Shown: piece after piece, positions 51,024-59,753 of the stretch
Layout of the letters: each line of letters opens with the position of its first letter
Numbering within the stretch: the stretch's first letter is position 1
NCBI GenBank assembly: GCA_028285305.1
Contig: JANQPV010000026.1
Span: 62,001 to 126,000, forward strand
DNA from: Alphaproteobacteria bacterium
GTDB taxonomy: Bacteria; Pseudomonadota; Alphaproteobacteria; SMXP01
Length of the DNA: 64,000 nt
Direction of reading: 5' to 3'
The notes under the pieces: model-generated
Seen by the model: only the letters and a program-made list of their open reading frames with translations
The model's database searches: none
What the model was told of the DNA's origin: nothing
Translations under genes and position numbers: made by a program

Positions 51024-53888
51024 ATGAACAGACCTCAAATCCGTCAGCAGGAGCCGGAAAACCAAGGTTCGAATTCCCTGCGCCAACAGATCGCCGCATC
51101 CCATTTGCGGATTGCGGGCCTAGGAATGGCTTGTGTTACGTTCGCACTTATCGGGTGTTTGACGCTCAACATCTTTCTCCAGCAAATCGCGCAAGACAGT
51201 GCAGGCGTAAACCTTTCCACCTCCGGCCTCCAAGCCGGCATTCAAAACTCGCTAGTGTCCCTAAAAACGGCTGCGATCACCGGTAATCCAACGTTTCTCG
51301 AGCAACACGAGAACGCTTGGATTCAATTCATCCACCCGAACAGAGAACTTTTGCGGCACTCCGTATCCAATCGGTCTTTACACCTCAATGGAGGTGCTTT
51401 TCTTCACAAGGCCGAGGATATCACCGAGGATTTTCTCTCCGGGCTGCATCAGTTTCGCTCGGCCCAGAAAGACATCGAGACGGTTCTGACAGGCAAGGCG
51501 TCCGATGTGGAGTTTCGTCCCGCCACAGGCAGCTTGGTTGAGGAAGGCAACGCTATTCTTCAATCGGCGCTCCTCCTTACCGAAGAGCCGATCGTCAGAA
51601 AATCAGAAAGCCGAAAGAAATTGGAACTGTTCGTTCGCTTTTTTCATGAGGCCCATACCGAAGCCCTGCTATTCGCGTTGGGGAACGAAACGGCTTCGCC
51701 TTCAGAACTAAAGCGCAAACTCAAATCGGCAGCCGACGCACTTGCCGCGGCAGACGAGGCCTGGCCGACGGGCCGCTCCGACGCCCACAAAGAATTCGCC
51801 CGCCTGTCCAAAGCCTTTGTTGCTTATCGGGAAGGCGCGATCCAATCGGTCGTCATGAACAAGGGATATACACCCAACAATGCCGTCTTTTCCCTTCTCG
51901 CCGACGCCACTAAGACGGCAACCAAGCTTCAGTCTCAATTGGAAAAAATTCGAAGCCAACATAATTTCTATGCAGATGAGTCGCTCAGAACACTGGCCAT
52001 CATGACGATTGTGGTGTTGCTCATCGCACTCGCTTCAGCTTTGGGTATGGTGCTCATGGCCTTCCGTCATGCCAGACGCCAGGGTCGGGCGATTGCCGGT
52101 CCCGTGCGCCATCTCGTTCGCGCCGCGCAGCGCTTCAGTCAAACCCAAGAAGTGTCAGGTCTCCCAGACAGTACCATTCAAGAACTCCGAGATTTGACCA
52201 ACCATTTCAAGGATATGTGCTTCAAGCTCGTCGATGAAAAACACCGTATGGAGAAGGTGCGCCACCAACTCGAGAAGTCCAATACGGCCCGGTCAGAACT
52301 TCTGGTCATGGTCAGTGATCAACTGCGCAGACCTCTTAAATCACTCACTCAGGCGACAACACAACTGAGTGACGACGATCTCAGCCTTCCGCAACAGGAA
52401 CGCACCGCTGAAGTCAAAGAAGCCACCAACAAGCTCATCGAACTCCTCGAGCACATTGCTCTCTTTTCAGAGTTGGATGCAGGCGGTGTGAAGCTCCGTG
52501 AGGAACCTTTTTCGACGGTGACATTCGTTGAAGGCGTCATTGACTATTTTGCCCCTGCATTCGAGCGCAAAGGCCTGAATTTGACGGTGTTCATTGATCC
52601 GGGCCTTCCCAATTCTCTTTTGGGTGACGCCCATCATATTCGTTTGGCCCTTGTGGAACTGATGCGAAACGCACTCGATCACACAGCAACCGGCGGCGTT
52701 GCGCTCGAGTTTTCGGGTGGGCGTTCCGAAAACGGATTATATAGATTCACGATAAAGGTAATAGATACCGGGTCGGGCGTTCAAGATCAGGTTCAGCACA
52801 TTGTGACCCAAGCCGGACTATACAATCAAGACGATGTCAGTATGCCCAGCTTTTCGACTCAAACGTTAGGACTTGGGCTCGCCATCGCAAAGCGCGTGGC
52901 CGAGTTGCACGGCGGCAGCCTCGAGATCACTCGGAATGAAGAGGACATCGGAACCAAGTGCGTGTTGAACGTGAACATCAAAACCGAGGGAAGCGGCACG
53001 ATCGAAACATTCCGGCAGCTACCTCAAGGCAACGCCCTCTTGCTGCATCATCAATCACTTGCCGGATCGGTTCTGGAACGCCAACTCTCATCTTGGGGCC
53101 TCAAAGTCAAACACATCCAAAGTGTGAAAGGGGCCAGAGATTACATTCGTGTACTCAGTATTAGAAACGAGAGAATTGATTGGGTCGTTGCGGATGAAGA
53201 GTTTACCGGTGGTGATCTCGATTTATTGGAGGGTCTCGTTCGCTCGGTGACAAAAGACCAAGACAATCACAAAACACTCCTCTTGTCGTTCGACGACAAC
53301 GCGCACCAGTTAGCGCCTCACCCAATCTTCCGGCTCTCCAAACACGTTTCCAAACCTCTTAAGGAGAGAGCCCTCTTCAAATCGCTGAGCACCAAGTCGG
53401 GCCCCTCTGATCTGGTTGCGGATATCACAAAGACAAATTCCGCGATTCCATTTGTCGTGCGTGACACAAACCGGAACAATTTACGCGTCTTGGTGGTCGA
53501 CCCCGATCGCAGCTTCCAAATCATCCTCTCCACATTCATCCGCCAGATGGGTCATCAATGTGAGCTCGTCCAATCCGCCGAAGAAGCTCTCTCTGCTGCG
53601 GCAAACTCCGTCTACGATGCCGTCATTCTCAACAGCGACATCGAAGGATTAAACAGCGTAAATCTTATGCGGCAGATTCGAAAAGCGCACGGCAAGGACC
53701 AAGAACTCACTGTTGTAGCACTCGTCCGGGCCGGCATAAGTGAAGACGATCAGCTCTTTTCTGATATCGGCTTTGATGCGGTTCTGGAGCAACCTCTGGA
53801 CTTCGTACAACTGACGAGTCTACTCCGCTCCCTGCGTCCCGAACCTTACGAGGATGCCTTTTCAGCAGTCCGGCGCACTGCCTGCTAA
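51024..53888 (+). CDS. Degenerate membrane hybrid histidine kinase
   Basis: A 954-residue sensor. TM1 at about 30-50, periplasmic domain 51-320, TM2 325-347, HAMP near 355-400. The H-box reads SDQLRRPL: the phospho-acceptor His is Asp432 (codon GAT at 52317). The ATPase parts are intact: N box ELMRNALDH (Asn549), DTGSG (581-585), LGLGLAIAKR (615-624). A first receiver-like part (666-790) lacks the acidic pair but keeps Asp724 and Lys777; the second (818-937) has Asp826/828 but Asn870 at the phosphorylation site and Gln923 for the Lys. So phosphotransfer is doubtful; it may be a nucleotide-binding sensor. Start: the ATG is set by the frame; no partner regulator is next to it. Confidence 0.85.
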   Translation: MNRPQIRQQEPENQGSNSLRQQIAASHLRIAGLGMACVTFALIGCLTLNIFLQQIAQDSAGVNLSTSGLQAGIQNSLVSLKTAAITGNPTFLEQHENAWIQFIHPNRELLRHSVSNRSLHLNGGAFLHKAEDITEDFLSGLHQFRSAQKDIETVLTGKASDVEFRPATGSLVEEGNAILQSALLLTEEPIVRKSESRKKLELFVRFFHEAHTEALLFALGNETASPSELKRKLKSAADALAAADEAWPTGRSDAHKEFARLSKAFVAYREGAIQSVVMNKGYTPNNAVFSLLADATKTATKLQSQLEKIRSQHNFYADESLRTLAIMTIVVLLIALASALGMVLMAFRHARRQGRAIAGPVRHLVRAAQRFSQTQEVSGLPDSTIQELRDLTNHFKDMCFKLVDEKHRMEKVRHQLEKSNTARSELLVMVSDQLRRPLKSLTQATTQLSDDDLSLPQQERTAEVKEATNKLIELLEHIALFSELDAGGVKLREEPFSTVTFVEGVIDYFAPAFERKGLNLTVFIDPGLPNSLLGDAHHIRLALVELMRNALDHTATGGVALEFSGGRSENGLYRFTIKVIDTGSGVQDQVQHIVTQAGLYNQDDVSMPSFSTQTLGLGLAIAKRVAELHGGSLEITRNEEDIGTKCVLNVNIKTEGSGTIETFRQLPQGNALLLHHQSLAGSVLERQLSSWGLKVKHIQSVKGARDYIRVLSIRNERIDWVVADEEFTGGDLDLLEGLVRSVTKDQDNHKTLLLSFDDNAHQLAPHPIFRLSKHVSKPLKERALFKSLSTKSGPSDLVADITKTNSAIPFVVRDTNRNNLRVLVVDPDRSFQIILSTFIRQMGHQCELVQSAEEALSAAANSVYDAVILNSDIEGLNSVNLMRQIRKAHGKDQELTVVALVRAGISEDDQLFSDIGFDAVLEQPLDFVQLTSLLRSLRPEPYEDAFSAVRRTAC

Positions 53889-54775
53889 GCACGTGAAGGG
53901 GCGAGTTCCTCGAGAACGGTCCAATCTAGCTTCCCAAATGTTCCGCCTGGATCAACCGGCTGAATGCAGACGTGATTAGCGCCGGCAGCAAAATGCTCAT
54001 CAATTCGCTTACGGATCGCATTTGCGTCTCCCCAAGCAAATGTAGCATCAATGAACTTATCGGATCCTGCGTTCTCAAAGTCATCTTCAGACAGACCCAT
54101 TCGCAACCAATTGTTACGGTAGTTTGGCAACGGAATATAAATGGGCGAAACCGTGCGAGCCGCAGCGCGCGCTTTGGCCGCATCTGGTTCCAGCACCACC
54201 TTTTGTTCTACGCAGAGCCAAGCGTCCGGCCCCATAGCTTCTCTCGCCATGGCTGTATGGTCAGGCGACACGAAATAGGGATGGGCGCCACGGCACTTTT
54301 CCGCAGCCAGCTCAAGCATTTTCGGCCCCAGGGCGGCAATAACGGTCGGCGTGTCAATGTCTTCGATGCCGGGAATGTCTCGTCCATCAACAGAGGCTTC
54401 CATTGCGTCCAAGTAAGCCCGCATTGTCTTGACCGGCGAGCCATATTCCAAGCCGCGCAAGTCGGAAACCAGAGGTTTATGAGAAACACCGATCCCCAAG
54501 AGAAACCGGCCACCCGATTGCTCCGCGAGGGTCCGCTGCGCCCCCCGCATCACACCGGGTACCCGGTTGTAGATATTCGCAATACCGGTTGCGATTTTTA
54601 GTGTGCTGGTATTTGCAAGCAACCACGATCCGTGAGCAAATGGATTGCGCCCGACCGTTTCCGGGATCCAGAACGTATCGTAGCCCAGCCTCTCAATCCG
54701 TTTTGCTGCCTCTGCTGCCTCTACCGAAGACATGCCTTCCAGGAAGTACCAGACACCAAGCTTGTTCAAGTCCAC
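53885..54775 (-). CDS. LLM class flavin-dependent oxidoreductase (F420-type, TIGR03620-like)
   Basis: A 296-residue luciferase-like TIM-barrel enzyme. MDLNKLGVWYFLEGM, AEAAKRIERLGYDTFWIPE, TGIANIYNR, RTLAEQSGGRFLLGIGVSHK and VIAALGPKMLELAAEKCRGA follow the LLM order; this fits the TIGR03620 group, predicted F420-dependent. F420 synthesis genes are not in the window, so FMN use cannot be excluded. Its stop overlaps that of the histidine kinase gene (CTAA). The acyl-CoA dehydrogenase gene diverges from it. Substrate unknown. Confidence 0.86.
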   Translation of the reverse strand: MDLNKLGVWYFLEGMSSVEAAEAAKRIERLGYDTFWIPETVGRNPFAHGSWLLANTSTLKIATGIANIYNRVPGVMRGAQRTLAEQSGGRFLLGIGVSHKPLVSDLRGLEYGSPVKTMRAYLDAMEASVDGRDIPGIEDIDTPTVIAALGPKMLELAAEKCRGAHPYFVSPDHTAMAREAMGPDAWLCVEQKVVLEPDAAKARAAARTVSPIYIPLPNYRNNWLRMGLSEDDFENAGSDKFIDATFAWGDANAIRKRIDEHFAAGANHVCIQPVDPGGTFGKLDWTVLEELAPSRA

Positions 54776-54946
54776 TCTCAGTTCTCCTCGTGACTGCTAG
54801 AATTACGCTTTTGCATGATTTCTTTACGGTTCCCACCACCTGTTTGTCCAGTTTCGCAGGCCCCACCGCAACGCAAAAAGGGGCCTTGCGCTCCCTCGCC
54901 CAGCCCGTATCATGAGCGCCGTTTGACGCAGCAAGAGGAATTATTT

Positions 54947-56149
54947 ATGGCCGCCGTAGAGACTTCCGAACTCGACAGGTTTCGCAATGAAGTGCGGGCA
55001 TGGCTTAATGAGAACTGTCCGGCGTCCATGCGAACACCAATGGCCGAGTCTGAGACCGTGTGGGGCGGACGCAGCGAAGCCTTCAAAAACCCGGAATCGA
55101 AGCTCTGGTTGGAGCGCATGGGAGAAAAAGGCTGGACCGCCCCCACTTGGCCGAAGGAATATGGCGGCGGCGGGCTCTCCAAAGAAGAAAACAAGATCCT
55201 CCAAGAAGAATTGCGGCGAATCAAGGCCCGCCCGGCACTCCTTAGCTTTGGCCTTTGGATGTTAGGCCCGGTCCTCCTTGAATACGCAAACGAAGAGCAG
55301 AAAAAAGAGCATCTTCCAAAGATCGTGCGCGGCGAGATTCGCTGGTGCCAAGGCTACAGCGAGCCGGGCGCGGGGTCGGACCTTGCGGGTTTGCAGACGA
55401 GAGCCATTGAAGACGGCGACGATTATGTCATCAATGGACAGAAGATTTGGACCTCTTATGCAAATTACGCGGATTGGATATTTTGTTTGGTTCGCACGGA
55501 CACGACCGTCAAACATGAAGGCATCAGCTTCATTCTGTTCGATATGACGACGCCGGGCGTGGAAACCCGTCCGATCAAGTTGATAAGCGGATCTTCTCCA
55601 TTCTGCGAAACTTTCTTCACGGATGTTCGTGTACCAAAAAAGAACTTGGTAGGCCGCATCAACGGTGGCTGGGAAATCGCCAAGAAACTATTGCAACATG
55701 AACGTGCCAACATATCGGGGGCCGGTTTTACAGGCGGAACATCACTGCCTCTTGACGCCGTTGCAAAGGAATATGTCGGGGAACAAGGCGGCCGCATTTC
55801 GGACCCCTCTTTACGGGAATCAATTGCAATGCACAAAATGCGAGGCCGGGGATTTGCTTTGACCCTCCAGCGTGCCGCCGACGAAGCCAAACATGGGGCC
55901 GAGCCCGGAGCCGCCTCTTCCATCTTTAAGTACTACGGCGCAGAACTAAACAAAGAGAAGTACGAGCTTTTTGTTGAAGCCATGGGAAGCCAAGCCCTTG
56001 GCTGGGAGGGCGAAGGGTTCTCGAAACCCGAGCTCGACGTCACCCGGTCATGGTTGCGTTCCAAGGCCAACTCGATCGAAGGCGGTACCTCAGAAATCAA
56101 CCTGAATGTAGTCGCCAAAAGAGTTTTGGGTCTTCGCGATCACCAATAA
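54947..56149 (+). CDS. Acyl-CoA dehydrogenase (large-type)
   Basis: A 400-residue FAD enzyme oxidising an acyl-CoA to the enoyl-CoA. WLNENCPASMRTP, WTAPTWPKEYGGGGLSKEE, GEIRWCQGYSEPGAGSDLAG, DYVINGQKIWTSYANYADW, VRVPKKNLVG and the end SIEGGTSEINLNVVAKRVLG are standard; the Glu of EGGTSEI is the expected catalytic base. AGAGGA lies 6 nt before the ATG at 54947. It is the first gene of a run with an HpaB-like gene and a TPR gene; another, smaller acyl-CoA dehydrogenase is at 59754. The longer frame from 54815 is not credible. Substrate could be a steroid side chain or branched acid (inference). Confidence 0.93.
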   Translation: MAAVETSELDRFRNEVRAWLNENCPASMRTPMAESETVWGGRSEAFKNPESKLWLERMGEKGWTAPTWPKEYGGGGLSKEENKILQEELRRIKARPALLSFGLWMLGPVLLEYANEEQKKEHLPKIVRGEIRWCQGYSEPGAGSDLAGLQTRAIEDGDDYVINGQKIWTSYANYADWIFCLVRTDTTVKHEGISFILFDMTTPGVETRPIKLISGSSPFCETFFTDVRVPKKNLVGRINGGWEIAKKLLQHERANISGAGFTGGTSLPLDAVAKEYVGEQGGRISDPSLRESIAMHKMRGRGFALTLQRAADEAKHGAEPGAASSIFKYYGAELNKEKYELFVEAMGSQALGWEGEGFSKPELDVTRSWLRSKANSIEGGTSEINLNVVAKRVLGLRDHQ

Positions 56150-56185
56150 GACGAAGTCGGATAATACCTGGGGAGGACCTGTCCT

Positions 56186-57577
56186 ATGATGACCGGAGAC
56201 CAATACAAGGCGTCCTTGGACGACGGGAGGCATGTTTACTTTGAAGGGAGTCGGATCGACGACTTACCTGGACACCCGATTTTGGGCGTCAAAGTGGACT
56301 CGTCCGCCCAAGGCTATGACCGCTTTTACAAGCCGGAAGACGGCGCAGTCGGTGATTTCATGGTCGTTCCCCGCTCCGCACAAGATCTAAGGGCACAGGT
56401 GGAACTGCACGAAACCGTCGACCTACTCACCCATGTGACCTACGCCTCCATCATGACGCTCTTAACGGCCGCTGATCGCATTGAGAGCGAACTGCCGGAA
56501 AATGCGGCCCGCATCCGCGCCTACGTCGAAGATGTTCAGCGCAAAGACCTGCGGATCGTTCAGTGCATCACCGACAGCAAGGGCGATCGCAGCAAAAAGC
56601 CAGGCCAACAAGAAGACCCCGATCAATATGTCCATGTGGTAGAGCGGCGCCCCGACGGCATCGTGATAAGAGGCGCCAAGCTGCACATTTCTGCCGCCAG
56701 CGCGTCTCACGAACTCATGACCATACCCACGAAATCGATGAAGCCGGGCGAAGAAGACTATGCCGTCGCCTGCATGGTACCTGTCAACTCACCGGGCGTG
56801 AAGATTGTCGATACGACCTATTATCCGCGTCACGAAGACAAGCGCCATTATCCGATCTCAGGAAGTCATCACTGCCCTGAGGGCTTCGTCATCTTTGACA
56901 ATGTCTTTGTTCCCAACGAACGGGTCTTTTTGGACGGACAGACCAAATTTGCCGCCGTCTTCGCCCATTCCTTGGGATTGTGGGAGCGTTTGGGCGGCCT
57001 CTCGGCCATGGTGGCGGACTACGATATTTTGGTCGGCTTTGCCCAATTGATCGCCGAGGCCAATGGTCTGGAGCGGATCAGCCACGTCCGTGAGAAGATC
57101 TCCGAGATGATCATCAACGCGACCCTCGTGCGATCCTCACTCGAAGCCGCAGTTGAAAACTGTCATTTGACATCCGACGGAGTTGCTTTCCCGAACGAGC
57201 TATACACAAACGCCGGTAAATATCATGGGGCGGCCACTTACAGCCTTATGGTTCGCCATCTTCACGACATTGGGGGCGGCTCCATCATGACGGCGCCCAG
57301 TGTCGCCGATTTGGAGAACGAAGATGTCGGTTACCTCATCCGCAAGTATATGGGAACCAAGCAATCGGTCGACGGAAACTACCGCACCCGCTTGTTTCAT
57401 GCCATTCGGGACTACACTGCTGATTCTTATGGCGGCTGGAAGGCTGTCACGAATATCCAGGCAGGGGGCGGCCTCTACGCTCAGCGAATTGTCTCACGCG
57501 CCCATTACGATATCGACCACGCCAAGAAACTGGCGCTTCAAATCGCCCACATGGACGACTACGCTGAGACGGCATAG
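56186..57577 (+). CDS. HpaB-family flavoprotein (4-hydroxyphenylacetate 3-hydroxylase / 4-hydroxybutyryl-CoA dehydratase superfamily)
   Basis: A 463-residue protein with the HpaB fold: MTGDQYKASLDDGRHVYFEG, VDLLTHVTYASIMTLLTA, GAKLHISAASASHELMTIPT, FDNVFVPNERVFLDG and FAHSLGLWERLGGLSAMVAD. The family includes FADH2-dependent aromatic hydroxylases and the [4Fe-4S] 4-hydroxybutyryl-CoA dehydratase. Here only one cysteine is in the RIVQCITDS position and the residue seven after the FAH histidine is Arg rather than Cys, so the cluster site looks lost. The gene is 36 nt after an acyl-CoA dehydrogenase and has GGGAGGA upstream. No reductase partner next to it. Confidence 0.88.
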   Translation: MMTGDQYKASLDDGRHVYFEGSRIDDLPGHPILGVKVDSSAQGYDRFYKPEDGAVGDFMVVPRSAQDLRAQVELHETVDLLTHVTYASIMTLLTAADRIESELPENAARIRAYVEDVQRKDLRIVQCITDSKGDRSKKPGQQEDPDQYVHVVERRPDGIVIRGAKLHISAASASHELMTIPTKSMKPGEEDYAVACMVPVNSPGVKIVDTTYYPRHEDKRHYPISGSHHCPEGFVIFDNVFVPNERVFLDGQTKFAAVFAHSLGLWERLGGLSAMVADYDILVGFAQLIAEANGLERISHVREKISEMIINATLVRSSLEAAVENCHLTSDGVAFPNELYTNAGKYHGAATYSLMVRHLHDIGGGSIMTAPSVADLENEDVGYLIRKYMGTKQSVDGNYRTRLFHAIRDYTADSYGGWKAVTNIQAGGGLYAQRIVSRAHYDIDHAKKLALQIAHMDDYAETA

Positions 57578-57594
57578 CTGGGTGTCGAATTTAG

Positions 57595-57627
57595 TTGTTG
57601 CCTCGCTGGGGGCGAGAGCTGCAACAA
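57595..57627 (+). other. Hairpin after the HpaB-family gene
   Basis: TTGTTGC (57595-57601) pairs with GCAACAA (57621-57627) and CTCGC (57602-57606) with GCGAG (57612-57616), with a 4-nt bulge. There is no T run, so it is not a clear rho-independent terminator. It may slow transcription or guard the 3' end of mRNA. Confidence 0.4.
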
Positions 57628-57777
57628 TTGATACAAAGAACTGTGTCACTGAAATGTCTAAGAAACCCAACGCTTCTAGGAGTTCTCCGCGGATTGAGGG
57701 GAACTGAAATCATGCGCATTTGGCGCTGAGGCGACGAGCTTAATGTATGCTCGTCGCTCACACACAAGAGGATGAAA

Positions 57778-59598
57778 ATGAGAACGCGCCTGTTGAACCA
57801 AGCAAATCGCTATCGCTGGAGTTTGATCGCTCTTATGACAGCAGGAATAACTGCCGCCAGTGTGGCCGTCCCCCTGCCGAACAGCCAGGTGGACCGTTCA
57901 TCCGCAGAGATCTTTGATCCGCTTGACTACGCGACGGCTCTGTGCGGCCGTTCGTCCTCGGACGGATACAATGCACGCCGCAAGCCGTTTATCCTGGCCG
58001 CCCAAGCCTACGCCGCAACCCAGCCTCAGACCGCGATCCCAGACGCCCCGCCGCTATGGCCCGGACTCGGCACGGCAAGCATGGACATTTCAACATCGAA
58101 TCCCGGCGCGCAAATGTACTTCAATCAAGGTCTGCGTTTGATCTACGCCTTCAACCACGCAGAAGCCATCAAGTCCTTCCAGTTTGCGCAAGAACAAGAT
58201 CCTGAGTGCGCTATGTGCTATTGGGGCGAGGCTTTCTCATTGGGACCTAACATAAATGCTCCCATGGATCCGGGGGCCATCCGCTCCGCCTACCAATTAT
58301 CACGCAAGGCGAAAAGACTTGCCGCCAAAGGTTCAGACAAGGAAAAAGCACTGACCGCAGCTCTGGTGAAGCGTTATAGTGCAAGCCGGTCCGGAAACCG
58401 GGCTGCACTCGACAGGGCCTTTGCCACAGCCATGTCGTCCGTTGCCAAACAATTCCCGGACGATGACAATATCGCAGCTCTGACTGCCGAAGCGATGATG
58501 GACACTCAAGCGTGGGACTATTGGGACTCTAATCTCCGTCCCAAAGGGCGCACAGCGGAAATCATGAGGCTTCTCGAAACCGTTCTAGAGCGCAATCCCC
58601 GTCACCCGGCCGCAATCCATCTCTACATTCACATGACAGAGGCGTCCGCCGATCCGAACAAGGCCGAGTCTTATGCGGAAACTCTAGAGAAGTTGATGCC
58701 CGGCTCAGGCCATCTGGTCCACATGCCGTCGCACACCTACTATCGGATCGGCCGTTTCAAAGACTCGATACGCACGAACATCGACGCCGTAGAAGCGGAC
58801 GAATACTTTCTGGCGTCGGCCGAGGCGAGCCCCCTTTATGAATTCGGATACTACACGCACAATATCCATTTCGTGTTGACCTCAGCACAGATGGCCGGTG
58901 ATGCGGACACGGCACTCGAAATGGCCGCTAAGTTGGACAGTAAATTGCCGATCGACATGGCCGCTGTCGCCGCCTGGGTTCAACCTATCAAGGCCGCACC
59001 TTATTTCGCCTACGTACAATTTGCCGAGCCGCAACTGATTTTGGGCTTGGAGGATCCGGGAGCCAAAATCCCTTATCTGCAGGCTATGTGGCATTACGCC
59101 CGCGCGAACGCATACATTAAACTCGGCAAAATGGGCGAAGCCGAAGACGAAATTGACGCGATTGCAGACTTGCGAGCTGAAGCCAACTGGTCGGCTCTCA
59201 CCGATGGAGGCGTTCCTGCCAAAGAGCTCTTAAGAATCGCTGAGCTGGTATCGACGGCCCGTGTTGCCCAATTGGAAGGCGACGATGAGATGGCCATTCG
59301 CCAACTCGAAGACGCCGTCGCCTTGCAGGACGCCTTGCCTTATACGGAACCGCCATATTGGTACTACCCGATTCGTCAAACCTTGGGCGCCGCGCTCCTA
59401 AAGAACGGCCAACCCGAACGAGCCGAGCGCGTCTTTTTCCAAGCCTTGATTGACTCTCCGAACAATGGTTGGGCCCTGTACGGATTGAAACAAACGTACA
59501 AGCAGCTCGGCCGCGGACGCAGCGCGCGGTACACAAATGGCTTGTTCAAGAAAGCTTGGATCGGTGACCGCGATCTCGTCTCACTTGACATTTTGTAA
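57778..59598 (+). CDS. TPR-repeat protein with conserved histidines
   Basis: A 606-residue protein, probably exported or membrane-anchored: N-terminal hydrophobic stretch WSLIALMTAGITAASVAV. TPR-type helical repeats follow: QMYFNQGLRLIYAFNHAEAI, AEAMMDTQAWDYWD, VLERNPRHPAAIHLYIHMTE, HLVHMPSHTYYRIGRFKDSI, and MWHYARANAYIKLGKMGEAE. CAMCYWGEA and the histidines of IHLYIHM and HLVHMPSHTYY are shared with a known but uncharacterised bacterial family and may bind a metal (inference). AGAGG lies 6 nt before 57778; an ATG at 57772 is also in frame. A terminator at 59629 follows. Confidence 0.8.
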   Translation: MRTRLLNQANRYRWSLIALMTAGITAASVAVPLPNSQVDRSSAEIFDPLDYATALCGRSSSDGYNARRKPFILAAQAYAATQPQTAIPDAPPLWPGLGTASMDISTSNPGAQMYFNQGLRLIYAFNHAEAIKSFQFAQEQDPECAMCYWGEAFSLGPNINAPMDPGAIRSAYQLSRKAKRLAAKGSDKEKALTAALVKRYSASRSGNRAALDRAFATAMSSVAKQFPDDDNIAALTAEAMMDTQAWDYWDSNLRPKGRTAEIMRLLETVLERNPRHPAAIHLYIHMTEASADPNKAESYAETLEKLMPGSGHLVHMPSHTYYRIGRFKDSIRTNIDAVEADEYFLASAEASPLYEFGYYTHNIHFVLTSAQMAGDADTALEMAAKLDSKLPIDMAAVAAWVQPIKAAPYFAYVQFAEPQLILGLEDPGAKIPYLQAMWHYARANAYIKLGKMGEAEDEIDAIADLRAEANWSALTDGGVPAKELLRIAELVSTARVAQLEGDDEMAIRQLEDAVALQDALPYTEPPYWYYPIRQTLGAALLKNGQPERAERVFFQALIDSPNNGWALYGLKQTYKQLGRGRSARYTNGLFKKAWIGDRDLVSLDIL

Positions 59599-59628
59599 GA
59601 TTTCCCAAACTTCGCAGCTTCCCCACTT

Positions 59629-59661
59629 GGGTCGGATTCATATCCGGCCCCTTTATTTTTT
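59629..59661 (+). terminator. Rho-independent terminator after the TPR gene
   Basis: Stem GGGTCGGAT (59629-59637) / ATCCGGCCC (59642-59650), with a TCAT loop, then CTTTATTTTTTG. Nine paired bases including one G-T. It separates the TPR gene from the next acyl-CoA dehydrogenase. Confidence 0.8.
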
Positions 59662-59753
59662 GCGCCCCGTTGGTTTGCAATGCACCTGACATTGCGAACG
59701 CGGACGGAAACAGTCTAATGTCTCGCCCGAGAACAGATAGCAGGAGTCCCTGA

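Noticed and set aside
51066-51082. GGTTCGAATTCC, like a tRNA T arm
   Set aside because: It lies in the coding frame of the histidine kinase and has no tRNA cloverleaf around it.
57595-57627. Hairpin after the HpaB-like gene as a terminator
   Set aside because: No T run follows, and the next gene has its own start region; kept only as a structure.
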